From Halanaerobium saccharolyticum subsp. saccharolyticum DSM 6643 (lineage in GTDB: Bacteria > Bacillota > Halanaerobiia > Halanaerobiales > Halanaerobiaceae), in the NCBI RefSeq assembly GCF_000350165.1, contig NZ_CAUI01000021.1, positions 124,001-188,000 on the forward strand: a stretch of DNA of 64,000 nt, written 5' to 3'. The notes under the pieces were generated by a model. The model was not told where the DNA came from. It was given only the letters and a program-made list of their open reading frames with translations, and did not search any database. Shown piece after piece: positions 1-12,015 of the stretch. Positions within the stretch are counted from its first letter, which is position 1, and the number at the start of each line of letters is the position of its first letter. Made by a program: the position numbers and the translations under genes.

Positions 1-626
1 GGATTGTTAGTGTTATTAATACTATAAATTTAATTGATGGGCTTGATGGACTTGCGGCAGGGGTTTCAATAATTGCTGTTTTAACTCTTTTTGCAGTTGG
101 CTTACAGGAAAATCAGATTGTGGCACCGATGCTTGCAATTTTGCTGGCGGGAAGCTGTTTGGGCTTTTTGAAATACAACTTTAATCCAGCTGAAATTTTT
201 ATGGGAGATACGGGCTCTATGTTTATTGGTTATATAATTGCTGCTGTATCTATTACAGGTGCTTTAAAAAGTGCAACAGCAGTGACGATTTTTGTGCCGA
301 TGCTGGCCCTGGCAATTCCTATTTTAGATACAACCTTTGCAATTGTTCGAAGAGTTTTTAATGACCGTCCAATTGGAGAGGCTGATCATGGTCATATTCA
401 TCATCGACTTTTGGCAATAGGTATGAATCAAAAGCAGGCTGTTATTTCAGTCTACATTATTAGTGTAATTCTGGGTACAATTGCTTTTGTTATTAATGGT
501 ATTAAATTTGACCATGCTTTAATTATTTTCATTGCTGTAATTTTAAGTGTTATTTATGGAGCTAAGAAGCTGGGCATCTTTTCTGTGGAACTGCCAAAAG
601 AAGGTTGTTCACTGGAAGATAGTTAA
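1..626 (+). CDS. WecA/TagO-type undecaprenyl-phosphate glycosyl-1-phosphate transferase (3' part)
   Basis: The gene enters from the left edge and reads in frame from base 3 to the TAA at 624-626. It belongs to the MraY/WecA/TagO family of polytopic membrane enzymes, which transfer a sugar-1-phosphate (usually GlcNAc-1-P) from its UDP form to undecaprenyl phosphate. The Asp-rich motif [12 protein letters not shown] (bases 33-68) and the later [10 protein letters not shown] motif are visible. The HIHH motif separates WecA/TagO-like enzymes from MraY. Several hydrophobic segments span the fragment. In this LPS-bearing organism it could start O-antigen or another surface glycan; in monoderm relatives the same type starts teichoic acid. 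The exact sugar cannot be told. Confidence 0.88.
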   Translation, partial: IVSVINTINLIDGLDGLAAGVSIIAVLTLFAVGLQENQIVAPMLAILLAGSCLGFLKYNFNPAEIFMGDTGSMFIGYIIAAVSITGALKSATAVTIFVPMLALAIPILDTTFAIVRRVFNDRPIGEADHGHIHHRLLAIGMNQKQAVISVYIISVILGTIAFVINGIKFDHALIIFIAVILSVIYGAKKLGIFSVELPKEGCSLEDS

Positions 627-718
627 TTTTTTACAGAAAAATTATATTTTTAATAATTAAATAAATAATGTATTTTATTATTTGCTTTTTTAAAAAAGTT
701 TGTTGTTAAATTCACAAA

Positions 719-747
719 TTTACTTGCAACTTTGTTTTTTATATAAT
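719..747 (+). promoter_or_regulatory. Probable promoter of the ATP synthase operon
   Basis: TTTACT at 719-724 and a perfect TATAAT at 742-747 are separated by 17 bp, about 25 bp upstream of the first operon gene in an AT-rich gap. The -35 box is weak and the call rests mainly on the -10 box and position. Confidence 0.55.
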
Positions 748-772
748 AAAATATGAAAAGGATAAGGTAAAA

Positions 773-994
773 ATGGATAACAAAGATTGGCGTCAGATTA
801 TGCGAGGACTTTCTTTATTGACAGAAGTTGGTCTAATGATAGTTTCTGCTGCTGCAATTGGTTTTGGTTCTGGTTATTTAATAGACAATCTTTTAGGTTT
901 TGATCTTTTATTTAAACTTAGTGGTTTAATTGTTGGTCTGGCAGCTGGTTTTTATTCAGTTTATAAGCTGCTTATCTCAACTTTTGATGATTAA
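773..994 (+). CDS. atpZ: AtpZ/AtpI-family small membrane protein, first gene of ATP synthase operon
   Basis: This is a 73-residue protein with two predicted membrane helices (about residues 15-37 and 44-66). It has the hydrophobic pattern and Gly-rich first helix (AIGFGSGYLIDNLLG) of the AtpZ/ATPase_gene1 family. Such proteins precede F-ATPase operons in many bacteria and are thought to help c-ring or a-subunit assembly, or Mg2+ supply; they are not part of the rotary machine. It has its own GGATAAGG-like ribosome site and lies directly downstream of the operon promoter. A separate AtpI homologue occurs further down, so AtpZ is the better name. Confidence 0.75.
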   Translation: MDNKDWRQIMRGLSLLTEVGLMIVSAAAIGFGSGYLIDNLLGFDLLFKLSGLIVGLAAGFYSVYKLLISTFDD

Positions 995-1094
995 ATAAAA
1001 TCTATTTTCTGATTATTTTATTTATTTGAACTGTTATTTTTACAATCCATTTAAACTCTTATTTAAAAATTATTTTAAGAGAGGAGGAAATATT

Positions 1095-1754
1095 TTGAAT
1101 CCAGGTCCACAAATACAGTTTTATTTATTTGGCAATGAATTATTTCCAATAACCGATACCTTAATAGTTGGTTGGGTTTCTGTTGTTATTATTTTGCTTG
1201 GAGCTAAATATTTGACTTCACAATTAAGTGTTAGACCAAATGGCAAGCAAAATGTAGCAGAATTTATGGTAGAATTAATTTATAAACAGATAGAGCCAAT
1301 GCTTCCGGGTGAGGGATGGAGATTTCTTCCTTTTATTGCAACAATATTTATTTATGTTGGAATTGGAAACCTGATTGGAGTTGTACCTGGTGTGACTAAT
1401 CCGACTGGGGATTTGAACACAACACTTGGACTTGCGCTTGTAGTATTTTTAGTGGTTCAGTACGAAGGTATGAGAGAATACGGAGTTTGGGGTTATATTA
1501 AAGGCTTTGCGGAACCAGTAATTTTCTTGCTCCCTATTAATATAATTGGAGAACTAGCAAAACCGATTTCTCATTCATTCCGTCTTTTTGGAAATATTGT
1601 AGGTGGAGGTATTATTATTACTCTAATCTATCAGGCAGCACCTGCTTTAATACCAGTGCCATTACATGCTTGGTTTGGAGTTTTTGTAGGAGCAATTCAG
1701 GCTTTAATCTTTGGTATGGTTGCAATTGCCTATATTTCAGTTGCTAAGTCTTAA
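1095..1754 (+). CDS. atpB: F0F1 ATP synthase subunit a
   Basis: Subunit a (219 residues) is the membrane stator of F0 and forms the two ion half-channels facing the c ring. The essential stator arginine is in the motif KPISHSFRLFGNIVGG near residues 158-173. About five hydrophobic helices are predicted. The frame is open from base 1026, but TTG at 1095 is chosen because GAGAGGAGG ends a few bases upstream and the protein then begins NPGPQIQF as subunit a proteins often do. It is the second gene of the operon, 21 bp before the first c-subunit gene. Confidence 0.93.
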   Translation: MNPGPQIQFYLFGNELFPITDTLIVGWVSVVIILLGAKYLTSQLSVRPNGKQNVAEFMVELIYKQIEPMLPGEGWRFLPFIATIFIYVGIGNLIGVVPGVTNPTGDLNTTLGLALVVFLVVQYEGMREYGVWGYIKGFAEPVIFLLPINIIGELAKPISHSFRLFGNIVGGGIIITLIYQAAPALIPVPLHAWFGVFVGAIQALIFGMVAIAYISVAKS

Positions 1755-1760
1755 CATTAA

Positions 1761-2033
<273 letters not shown>

Positions 2034-2120
2034 ATTTTAATTAACTTTAAGTTAAACTTACTTTTGTTTTTAATACTTAAAGGAAGTAAAGACCAAATTT
2101 TAATGACTAAGGAGTAATAA

Positions 2121-2528
2121 ATGAAAAACATTGATGATCCAAAGAAATTACAAAAAGAAATTCTGAAAATAACATACTTATTTTCGCTTTTTCCAATTGT
2201 TTCTTCATTGTTGGCTGGTGAATTCGATATTACTTTAGGATTTATATTTGGGCTTGTGATTGCTACACTTCTTTTAAGATTAAAATATAATAACATAATT
2301 AGGGCATTGAGTATGGAAGAAGAGTCAGCAGAGAAATTTATACGTAACAGATATTTTATAGAATATGCCCTCTATTTTGTAGTGCTTTTTAGTGCAGCTA
2401 GAAGTGTTAAATTAAACTTTCTTGCTGCAGCAGTAGGACTATTTATGATAAAATTTGTAGTCATACTGATGTCAATTGTTGATTTACTCAAGGATACTTT
2501 TCAAAGCAAATTTGATGAGTATAAATAA
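2121..2528 (+). CDS. atpI: ATP synthase subunit I (AtpI), c-ring assembly factor
   Basis: This 135-residue protein has four predicted membrane helices in two pairs (about residues 15-35, 35-55, 76-95 and 97-121), as in the AtpI/ATP-synt_I family. In Na+ ATPases such as those of Propionigenium and Acetobacterium, AtpI acts as a chaperone for c-ring assembly. The start ATG follows AAGGAG. Its place between two c-subunit genes is unusual, since atpI normally leads the operon. That fits a role in building a ring from both c proteins, though this is an inference from position only. Confidence 0.82.
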   Translation: MKNIDDPKKLQKEILKITYLFSLFPIVSSLLAGEFDITLGFIFGLVIATLLLRLKYNNIIRALSMEEESAEKFIRNRYFIEYALYFVVLFSAARSVKLNFLAAAVGLFMIKFVVILMSIVDLLKDTFQSKFDEYK

Positions 2529-2550
2529 GACTTTTTGTTTTTAATATTGA

Positions 2551-2823
<273 letters not shown>

Positions 2824-2833
2824 TAAAGTGTAG

Positions 2834-2909
2834 ATTAAGTCGGGGGAGCAATCTCCTGACTTAATAGTACTTACTATATTTAGCGACTATTTTCCCATTT
2901 TATAATGGG
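2834..2909 (+). other. Two intercistronic hairpins between atpE2 and atpF
   Basis: The first hairpin pairs ATTAAGTC (2834-2841) with GACTTAAT (2858-2865), plus an inner GGAG/CTCC around a CAAT loop. The second pairs CCCATT (2894-2899) with AATGGG (2904-2909) around a TTAT loop. Neither is followed by a run of T, so they do not look like terminators. They may set mRNA stability or processing, giving more c-subunit message than b-subunit message. Confidence 0.6.
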
Positions 2910-2938
2910 TCATTATATTTCAGGAGGTGAATGTACTC

Positions 2939-3439
2939 TTGGTTAATATTAACACTACAATGTTATGGCAGTTACTTAACTTTTTTGTACTTCTTTATTT
3001 ACTGCGCAAATTTCTTTATTCACCAATTAAAGAGATACTTGACAAAAGAGCAGCACAAATTAATGGTGATTTAGATGATGCTGAAGCTCGCAGAGAAGAG
3101 GCTAAAGAAATAAAGGCTGAATATGAGGAAAAACTGAAGAATGCTCATAGTGAAGCCCAAGAAATTGTTGATAACGCAGAAACTAGAGCCAATAAAAAGG
3201 CTAAAAATATAATAAATGAAGCAGAAGAAAAAGCTGAAAGTTTAAAGGCCAAGAAGTTAGAAGAAATTGAGCAGGCTAAAAAGGAAGCAGCAGCTGAACT
3301 TAGAGACAGCATTGCTGATTACACTGTTCTAGCAGCAAATAAACTAATCCGAGAGCAGTTAGACGAGAAAAAACATCAGCAGATGATTATGGACTTTATA
3401 GATGATTTAGATAAAGAGAAACTGGGTGAGCTGCAATGA
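2939..3439 (+). CDS. atpF: F0F1 ATP synthase subunit b
   Basis: Subunit b (166 residues) is the peripheral stalk that holds F1 against subunit a. It has one N-terminal membrane helix (about residues 8-25) and then a long charged coiled coil rich in Ala, Glu and Lys up to residue 140. TTG at 2939 is preferred over an in-frame GTG at 2927, because the GTG is part of the AGGAGGTGA ribosome site, which sits 8 bp before the TTG. The end overlaps atpH by four bases (ATGA), showing translational coupling. Confidence 0.92.
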   Translation: MVNINTTMLWQLLNFFVLLYLLRKFLYSPIKEILDKRAAQINGDLDDAEARREEAKEIKAEYEEKLKNAHSEAQEIVDNAETRANKKAKNIINEAEEKAESLKAKKLEEIEQAKKEAAAELRDSIADYTVLAANKLIREQLDEKKHQQMIMDFIDDLDKEKLGELQ

Positions 3440-3996
3440 GAAATGAAGTAGCTTCCAAATACAGTCGAGCTTTATTTGAGCTTGGAAAAGAACATGATAA
3501 TCTTTTAGAACTAAAAGAAAATTTGAATGAATTCTGGCAGTTAACACTTGAAAATGAAGATTTAAATGAGCTTCTTTTTCATCAAAGAATTATACCAGAA
3601 GACAAGAAAAATACGTTAAATCAAATATTTGCTGAACAGATGGAAGAGGATATTTTGTACTTTCTTTTTATTTTAATTGATAAAAGAAGAGAATTCTTTT
3701 TAGAATCAATCATCAAAGAGTTTAACACTCTTGTTGATGATGCCGAAAGTATCCTACATGTAGAAGTCACATCAGCGGTAGAATTGAATGATTCTATTCT
3801 TGATAAATTAAAAGAAAAATTGGATTCACTATTAGATTATAATATACTGATCAAAAATAATGTTGATGAAGAAATCATTGCTGGTATTGTTCTAAAAATT
3901 GAAGACTATATTATTGACGGCAGTCTGCGCAATGAACTGAGTTCATTAAAGCAGAAGCTGAAGGCGATTCCAGTAAGTAAGTTAGGGGTGAATTAA
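3436..3996 (+). CDS. atpH: F0F1 ATP synthase subunit delta
   Basis: Delta (186 residues) caps the F1 hexamer and binds the end of subunit b. The N-terminal helical domain ([15 protein letters not shown]) and the C-terminal region with [18 protein letters not shown], the family's GGxxxxxxDxxxDxSxxxxL-type signature, are present. It overlaps atpF by four bases and ends one base before atpA. The length is normal for the family. Confidence 0.92.
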   Translation: MRNEVASKYSRALFELGKEHDNLLELKENLNEFWQLTLENEDLNELLFHQRIIPEDKKNTLNQIFAEQMEEDILYFLFILIDKRREFFLESIIKEFNTLVDDAESILHVEVTSAVELNDSILDKLKEKLDSLLDYNILIKNNVDEEIIAGIVLKIEDYIIDGSLRNELSSLKQKLKAIPVSKLGVN

Positions 3997-3997
3997 T

Positions 3998-5620
3998 TTG
4001 AAACTGAGACCTGAAGAAATAAGTTCTATTATAAAAAAAGAAATAGATAATTATGGACAAAAATTAGAATCCGTGGGTGTAGGTACTGTATTAGATGTTG
4101 GAGATGGTATCGCACATGTTTACGGACTTAAAGATGCTATGTCCGGAGAACTTCTAGAATTTCCTAATGAAGTATTCGGAATGGCTTTAAACCTTGAGGA
4201 AGATAATATCGGTGTTGTTTTACTCGGTGACGAAACATTAATTGCAGAAGGTGATGATGTAAAACGTACCGGTCGTGTTGTTGAGGTTCCTGTTGGAGAG
4301 GCTTTATTAGGTAGGGTTGTAAACCCACTTGGACAGCCACTTGATGGAAAAGGGGCAATTGATAGTGATACATATCGTCCTGTAGAATCTGAGGCGCCTG
4401 GTGTAGTTGAGCGTCAGCCTGTTGAAGTTCCATTACAGACAGGTTTAAAATCAATTGATGCAATGACTCCAATTGGTAGAGGTCAGCGTGAATTAATTAT
4501 CGGTGACCGCCAGACTGGTAAAACAGCAATTGGTATTGATACAATTATTAATCAGAAGGATAATGATGTAATTTGTATTTATGTAGCTATTGGACAGAAA
4601 AACTCAACCGTAGCTCAACTTACAGAAAGATTAAGAGAAGAAGGAGCAATGGATTACACTATAGTGGTTTCTGCTACAGCAAGTGAGCCAGCTCCGATTA
4701 GATATATCGCACCTTATTCTGGTTGTGCGATGGGTGAGCATTTTATGTACGAAGATGATAGAGATGTATTAGTAGTTTATGATGATCTTTCCAAACATGC
4801 GGTGGCTTACCGTTCCATGTCACTTCTCTTAAGAAGACCACCTGGACGTGAAGCTTATCCTGGTGATGTGTTCTACTTACACTCTCGTTTATTAGAGCGT
4901 GCAGCTAAGTTAAATGATGATTTAGGTGGAGGTTCTTTAACTGCACTGCCGATCATTGAAACACAGGCTGGAGATGTTTCCGCTTTTATTCCTACCAACG
5001 TAATTTCTATCACTGATGGACAGATTTATCTGGAAAGTGAGTTATTCTTCTCAGGTGTAAGACCTGCTGTTAACGTAGGTATTTCTGTGTCTCGTGTTGG
5101 TGGTAATGCTCAGATAAAGGCAATGAAAGATGTTGCTGGTACTCTGCGTCTTGACTTATCTCAGTATCGTGAACTTGAGGCTTTCTCACAGTTCGGATCT
5201 GACCTTGATAAATCAACACAGCAGAAACTGGCCCGTGGTGAAAGAATTGTAGAGATTCTAAAACAGAATCAGTATTCGCCAATGCCGGTAGCAGAACAGA
5301 TCATTATAATTTATACGGTAACTAATGGTCATTTAGATGATCTTCCAGTTGATAATTTACAGCGTTTTGAAGAAGAATATCTTAGCTTTGTAGACAACAA
5401 CTATTCTGAAATCAAAGATGAGATTCTTGAATCTGGAAAATTATCTGATGAGCTTAAAGAAAAATTAGATAATATGGTTAAAGAGTTTAAAGAAATGTTC
5501 CAGGTTAAAGAAAATACTATTGTAGATATGGATTCTAATGAATCTGATGAATCAGCTGAAACTGAAGTTAATGATTCTAAGGGATCTGATACCGAAGCAG
5601 AGGAAGCTGAGGTGAAATAA
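3998..5620 (+). CDS. atpA: F0F1 ATP synthase subunit alpha with acidic C-terminal tail
   Basis: Alpha (540 residues) forms the non-catalytic nucleotide sites of the F1 hexamer. The P-loop GDRQTGKT is at about residue 168, and the SVSRVGG segment carrying the arginine finger lies near residue 364. The start is TTG after an AGGGGTG site. Alpha subunits usually end near residue 505. Here an extra tail of roughly 33 residues, almost entirely Asp, Glu, Ser, Thr and Asn, follows the conserved FKEMF end. The tail may be a salt adaptation; its function is unknown. It ends two bases before atpG. Confidence 0.96.
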   Translation: MKLRPEEISSIIKKEIDNYGQKLESVGVGTVLDVGDGIAHVYGLKDAMSGELLEFPNEVFGMALNLEEDNIGVVLLGDETLIAEGDDVKRTGRVVEVPVGEALLGRVVNPLGQPLDGKGAIDSDTYRPVESEAPGVVERQPVEVPLQTGLKSIDAMTPIGRGQRELIIGDRQTGKTAIGIDTIINQKDNDVICIYVAIGQKNSTVAQLTERLREEGAMDYTIVVSATASEPAPIRYIAPYSGCAMGEHFMYEDDRDVLVVYDDLSKHAVAYRSMSLLLRRPPGREAYPGDVFYLHSRLLERAAKLNDDLGGGSLTALPIIETQAGDVSAFIPTNVISITDGQIYLESELFFSGVRPAVNVGISVSRVGGNAQIKAMKDVAGTLRLDLSQYRELEAFSQFGSDLDKSTQQKLARGERIVEILKQNQYSPMPVAEQIIIIYTVTNGHLDDLPVDNLQRFEEEYLSFVDNNYSEIKDEILESGKLSDELKEKLDNMVKEFKEMFQVKENTIVDMDSNESDESAETEVNDSKGSDTEAEEAEVK

Positions 5621-5622
5621 CA

Positions 5623-7973
<2,351 letters not shown>

Positions 7974-7976
7974 CCA

Positions 7977-8408
7977 ATGGCTGCTGCACCAAAAATTCAG
8001 TTAGATGTAGTAACTCCACAAAAATTGGCTTATAGTGAGCAGGTAGATTTGATTGAAGGACCTGCGATAGATGGCCTGATTGGTATTTTACCTGACCATG
8101 CACCTTTAGTAACTGCAATGAAGATTGGAGTTGTGCGAGTTGTTAAAGATGGTGAGGAAATCCAGATAGCAATTAGTGACGGCTTTATGGAAGTTCAGCC
8201 GGATCAGATTAATCTGGTTGTTAGAACAGCTGAACTGCCGGAAGAAATTGATATTGAAAGGGCTGAAGCTGCTCGAGAGAGAGCTGAAGAAAAGCTAGAA
8301 AAAGAGAAAGATAATGTTGATTTCGCTCGTGCGGAAGCAGCTTATGATCGTGCAAAGGCTCGCCTTAAGGCAGCTGGACATCATGATCACGGCTATGACC
8401 GCCTATAA
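7977..8408 (+). CDS. atpC: F0F1 ATP synthase subunit epsilon
   Basis: Epsilon (143 residues) belongs to the central stalk and can inhibit ATP hydrolysis. It has the N-terminal beta-sandwich with [16 protein letters not shown] and the C-terminal pair of Ala/Glu/Arg-rich helices. The tail ends in an unusual His-rich HHDHGYD. It is the last gene of the operon and a terminator follows. Confidence 0.94.
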   Translation: MAAAPKIQLDVVTPQKLAYSEQVDLIEGPAIDGLIGILPDHAPLVTAMKIGVVRVVKDGEEIQIAISDGFMEVQPDQINLVVRTAELPEEIDIERAEAARERAEEKLEKEKDNVDFARAEAAYDRAKARLKAAGHHDHGYDRL

Positions 8409-8439
8409 AAACACAATAAATGAAATTAGATATAAAAAG

Positions 8440-8463
8440 GGACCCTGAGAAGGGTCCTTTTTT
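8440..8463 (+). terminator. Rho-independent terminator of the atp operon
   Basis: GGACCCT pairs with AGGGTCC around a GAGA loop, followed by six T. Confidence 0.93.
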
Positions 8464-8540
8464 GCATTGATTTTAATAGCAAATGAAAGTTGCACATTAC
8501 CTCTGCAAAGTGTTAAAATATTAGCAGGAGGGTATACTCT

Positions 8541-9104
8541 ATGAAAAACAATAACGGAGAAAGTAAATTGGAGAAAACTGCTCGCGAGGGAGCTTTTGGA
8601 TCTAAAGAGATAAAAAAAGGAGAAAAGAATAGATTTTTGGGTGAATTTGAAGAAAGGGTAATTGCTTATTTAACTGAAGACCAAATTAAAGAAAAGGCAT
8701 TATATCCTGAAGTCAAAGGCGCTTTAAAAAATGACGAAGCATATAAATTGATTATTAGGGGAGATATTGCTAAAAATCATATTTCAAAATATATAGAATG
8801 GGCGCGAAAAGAAGGGGTTCGTTTTAATAGAAAAAACTCACCTGAATTCCGTGGAGATGTAGCTTTGGCAGTTGTTGGAAAAGATGCAGTATCACAACAA
8901 TTTGGCAGGATTCCTGAGCGAGAAGAAAAGTTGCAAAAAAAGGGAGTATCTGATAAAATTATAAAGAATGCAGGCTCTTTGCTCTGCAGTGATTGTTGGA
9001 AGGAATTAATGGACAAAGCGCCGGAAGAAAAAATTAATTATAAAAAAGCTGGCATATTTGATAAAATAACAGGTACAAGCTGTATAGGCTGCCAAAAAAA
9101 ATAA
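8541..9104 (+). CDS. YueI/DUF1694-family protein with C-terminal Cys pairs
   Basis: This protein has 187 residues. Residues about 25-125 match the YueI/DUF1694 family of Firmicutes: an FLGEFEERVIAYLTEDQI segment followed by YPEVKGALK, a predicted alpha/beta fold and the NSPEFRGDVALAVVG end. Family function is unknown. A tail of about 50 residues after the domain carries two Cys pairs, LCSDC and SCIGC, a pattern that could bind zinc. Related B. subtilis YueI is much shorter. It stands alone between the atp terminator and murA with an AGGAGGG site; a possible promoter (TTGCAC at 8490, TAAAAT at 8514) precedes it. Confidence 0.75.
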   Translation: MKNNNGESKLEKTAREGAFGSKEIKKGEKNRFLGEFEERVIAYLTEDQIKEKALYPEVKGALKNDEAYKLIIRGDIAKNHISKYIEWARKEGVRFNRKNSPEFRGDVALAVVGKDAVSQQFGRIPEREEKLQKKGVSDKIIKNAGSLLCSDCWKELMDKAPEEKINYKKAGIFDKITGTSCIGCQKK

Positions 9105-9137
9105 TTGTCATTACTATGATAAAATTTGACTGAAGCG

Positions 9138-9149
9138 GCCTTTAAAGGC
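9138..9149. repeat. 12-bp perfect palindrome before murA
   Basis: GCCTTTAAAGGC reads the same on both strands and lies 30 bp upstream of the murA start. It could be an operator or the base of a small hairpin. No T-run follows. Confidence 0.5.
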
Positions 9150-9178
9150 GTGATTTATTTAGAAAGGGGCTTTTAGAG

Positions 9179-10429
9179 GTGGACAAGTATATTATTCAAG
9201 GTTTGAATCCACTTGAAGGAGAAATTAAAGTTGGAGGATCAAAAAATGCGGCATTACCAATTATAGCTGCATCACTACTTGCTGATTCTGGAGTAGTTTT
9301 AGAAGATATTCCAAGACTTAGAGATGTAACAAATTTATGTAGTATAATTGAAGAAATGGGTGCAAAAGTTAAGCGGGATCGGAATCGTATAGAAATTGAT
9401 CCCACTGCAGTTTCCAAAACAGAGGCAGATCATGAGCTAGCTAGAAAATTACGGGCTTCATATTATATTTTAGGCGTAATGCTTGCTAAATCAGGACATG
9501 CCAGAACAACATTACCTGGCGGTTGTAATATCGGTAATCGGCCTATTGACCTTCATTTGAAGGGCTTTAGAGCTTTAGGTGCAGAAGTTAATCTGGACCA
9601 TGGAGTTGTGGATGTTAAGGCTGATAATTTAACCGGAGCAGAAATTTATCTGGACTATCCAAGTGTTGGGGCAACGATCAATATTATGATTGCTGCCAGC
9701 AGAGCAGAAGGAAAAACAGTGATTGAAAATGCTGCTCGTGAACCTGAAATTGTAGATTTAGCGAACTTCCTGACCGTTATGGGAGCTAAAATTAAAGGTG
9801 TAGGTACAGATATAATAAAAATTGAAGGTGTAGATGAGATGCATGGAGTTGAGCATCGTATTATACCTGATAGAATTGAAGCTGGTACATATATGATAGC
9901 ATCTGCTATTACTGCTGGAGATGTTTTTGTGCGTAATGTCTTGACTGAACACGTAAAACCATTAATTGCAAAGATGCATGAGATGGGTATTACTGTTGAA
10001 GAAGATATTGCAGGAGTTAGAGTCAAAGCAAGCAAAAATTTGAAATCTGTTGATGTTAAAACTTTACCATATCCTGGTTTTCCTACAGATATGCAGTCTC
10101 AAATGATGGCTTTACTAACTCAAACTGATGAAACAAGTTTAATTATTGAAACAGTTTGGGAGAATCGATTTATGCATGTAGATGAATTGAAAAGAATGGG
10201 AGCAGATATAAAAATTGATGGACACAGTGCCCTCATCAAACCTGGGCGCCTGAGTGGTGCCGAAGTAAGAGCTACAGATTTGAGAGCAGGAGCTGCACTT
10301 ATTCTGGCAGGATTGGCTGCTGAAGGGCAAACAGAAGTAAAAGATATTTATCATGTTGAGCGAGGTTATGAAAATATAGAAAAGAGGCTCCGGGGAGTTG
10401 GAGCATCAATAAATAAAGTATCTGAGTAA
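9179..10429 (+). CDS. murA: UDP-N-acetylglucosamine 1-carboxyvinyltransferase
   Basis: MurA (416 residues) transfers enolpyruvate from PEP to UDP-GlcNAc, the first committed step of peptidoglycan synthesis in the cytoplasm. The N-terminal VGGSKNAALPI binding motif is at about residue 18. The catalytic loop GGCNIGNRPIDLH has the active-site Cys near residue 116, so fosfomycin sensitivity would be expected. The start is GTG at 9179, nine bases after AAAGGGG. Firmicutes often have two copies (MurA and MurZ); which one this is cannot be decided here. A terminator follows. Confidence 0.95.
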   Translation: MDKYIIQGLNPLEGEIKVGGSKNAALPIIAASLLADSGVVLEDIPRLRDVTNLCSIIEEMGAKVKRDRNRIEIDPTAVSKTEADHELARKLRASYYILGVMLAKSGHARTTLPGGCNIGNRPIDLHLKGFRALGAEVNLDHGVVDVKADNLTGAEIYLDYPSVGATINIMIAASRAEGKTVIENAAREPEIVDLANFLTVMGAKIKGVGTDIIKIEGVDEMHGVEHRIIPDRIEAGTYMIASAITAGDVFVRNVLTEHVKPLIAKMHEMGITVEEDIAGVRVKASKNLKSVDVKTLPYPGFPTDMQSQMMALLTQTDETSLIIETVWENRFMHVDELKRMGADIKIDGHSALIKPGRLSGAEVRATDLRAGAALILAGLAAEGQTEVKDIYHVERGYENIEKRLRGVGASINKVSE

Positions 10430-10439
10430 ATAAAACCTG

Positions 10440-10461
10440 CCGCTGATATTTCAGCGGTTTT
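10440..10461 (+). terminator. Terminator after murA
   Basis: CCGCTGA pairs with TCAGCGG around a TATT loop, followed by TTTT. Confidence 0.8.
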
Positions 10462-10511
10462 CTGTTTTGAAATCAATTTGAGTTTTTCAATAAAACAAGG
10501 TGGTGAAGAAA

Positions 10512-11465
10512 ATGATTACAACAGTTACATTAAACCCTGCAATTGACCGCGAATATTTTGTAGATAAAAATGAGGTTATGAAAAATCAATTTATTTATAG
10601 TGAAGAAGATTTAAAGGTTTATCCTGGTGGTAAAGGTTTAATTAGTGCAATTAACTTTAAATCACTCGGTTATGAAGATGTACAAAATATTGGTTTTGTT
10701 GGTGGTAAGCAGGGGTTGTTTTTTGAAAAAATGGTTCAAAAACATGATATTATCAGTAATTATATCCCTGTAGAAAGTGAAATAAGAAATAATGTTAAGG
10801 TGATTGGTAAAGATCCTGCAACTTATACTCAATACAATGACTATACATTTAGAGTCGAAAAAGAAGAAGTAGAAGAATTAATAAAACGTTTTAAAAGATC
10901 AATCTCAGAAAGTGAATGCATTTTAATTTCAGGTTCAGTTCCAGCTGGGGTGGATTTTGATATTTATCAACGCTTAATAAAAATTTCCAAAGATCTTGGA
11001 AAAAAAGTATTTCTTCAGGCAAGTGGTGAGGCTTTAAAATTGGCTTTAGCATCAGAGCCGGATATTGTAGCTCCTTACTTTAAACATCACAAATCAATTC
11101 TAGATATTGAGATGAACGAAAAAGAAGATTATATTAAAGCTGGAAAGAAGATGCAGGAAATGGGTGCCAAAAGAGTTATGATACCTTTCCACTGTGACCG
11201 GATACTCTTTGATGAAAATGGTGATGTTTATCAATTGTCTCCAACCGGATATTGCATTATTAATTGGTTAGGCGCAAGTGATGCCTACAATACTGCCTTT
11301 TTAGATTACACTTTTCAAACAGATGACTTTGATTTTATAGAAGCAAATCTCAGGGGTGGATCAGCAGCTTTATGGATTGCAGAAAACAAAGAAGTTTATT
11401 TAACTAGTAGAGAAGAATATAGTTGTTGTTTAGATAGATTAGAAATTAATAAGCTGGAGGTGTAA
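10512..11465 (+). CDS. PfkB-family sugar-phosphate kinase (1-phosphofructokinase-like)
   Basis: This protein has 317 residues. It starts MITTVTLNPAIDREYFVD, like the FruK/LacC branch of ribokinase-type kinases. It keeps the GGKG substrate loop (about residue 37) and the catalytic Asp in GASDAYNTAF (about residue 256), but the usual TGAGD is changed to LGASD and other motifs are divergent. Substrate is therefore uncertain: fructose-1-phosphate or tagatose-6-phosphate are the family defaults. ATG at 10512 is chosen over the in-frame GTG codons at 10500 and 10503, which lie inside the AAGGTGGTG ribosome site. It is followed three bases later by a CBS protein, suggesting an operon. Confidence 0.75.
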   Translation: MITTVTLNPAIDREYFVDKNEVMKNQFIYSEEDLKVYPGGKGLISAINFKSLGYEDVQNIGFVGGKQGLFFEKMVQKHDIISNYIPVESEIRNNVKVIGKDPATYTQYNDYTFRVEKEEVEELIKRFKRSISESECILISGSVPAGVDFDIYQRLIKISKDLGKKVFLQASGEALKLALASEPDIVAPYFKHHKSILDIEMNEKEDYIKAGKKMQEMGAKRVMIPFHCDRILFDENGDVYQLSPTGYCIINWLGASDAYNTAFLDYTFQTDDFDFIEANLRGGSAALWIAENKEVYLTSREEYSCCLDRLEINKLEV

Positions 11466-11468
11466 AGA

Positions 11469-11936
11469 TTGAGTATTGTAAGAGATTACATGATTAGAAC
11501 AATGAATTCAGTTACTCCAGATGATAGTATTCGCAAGGCTATAATCTTAATGTATAGATCCGAACATTCGGTCTTACCGGTGGTTGATAATCAAAATAAA
11601 ATGGTGGGTACAATTTATAGTAATAATATTCTAAAAAATATTATTCCAGAAAGTTTTGGTTTTTTAGACAGCAGCCGTCTTTTTTATGAAGTAAATGAAG
11701 CTGTAGAAAATTTAAAGTATGTTAAAGATGAAAAGGTAGAAAAATATATGTCTCGGAACCGAGATGCAGTTAAAGAAAACAGTGATATGAAAAAGATAGC
11801 TGATATTATGCTAAATAATAAAGAGTCAATGCTTTTTGTTGTTAATGATGAGAACTATTTAAGGGGCTTTATTGAAAGATCTAATCTACTGCATTACTTA
11901 TTAGATGAGGCAGAGAATAAAGATGATGAAAAATAA
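11469..11936 (+). CDS. CBS-domain pair protein
   Basis: This 155-residue soluble protein consists of two CBS motifs, about residues 5-50 (MIRTMNSVTPDDSIRKAI) and 93-145 (YMSRNRDAVKENSDMKKI), separated by an insert of about 35 residues. CBS pairs bind adenine nucleotides and act as energy or ligand sensors. There is no attached catalytic domain. Start is TTG, three bases after the PfkB-type kinase and before two antiporters, so it may sense nucleotides for either neighbour; this is inference. Confidence 0.82.
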   Translation: MSIVRDYMIRTMNSVTPDDSIRKAIILMYRSEHSVLPVVDNQNKMVGTIYSNNILKNIIPESFGFLDSSRLFYEVNEAVENLKYVKDEKVEKYMSRNRDAVKENSDMKKIADIMLNNKESMLFVVNDENYLRGFIERSNLLHYLLDEAENKDDEK

Positions 11937-12015
11937 AATATTCTTTGTTTAATAGACTTATAATAATGGATTTATAAGTTTATAAGAAAAATTAAATTAA
12001 AAAGGGATGAAATTT

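Noticed and set aside
9655-10354. Minus-strand ORFs within murA
   Set aside because: Antisense shadows; MurA is complete and catalytic residues are present.
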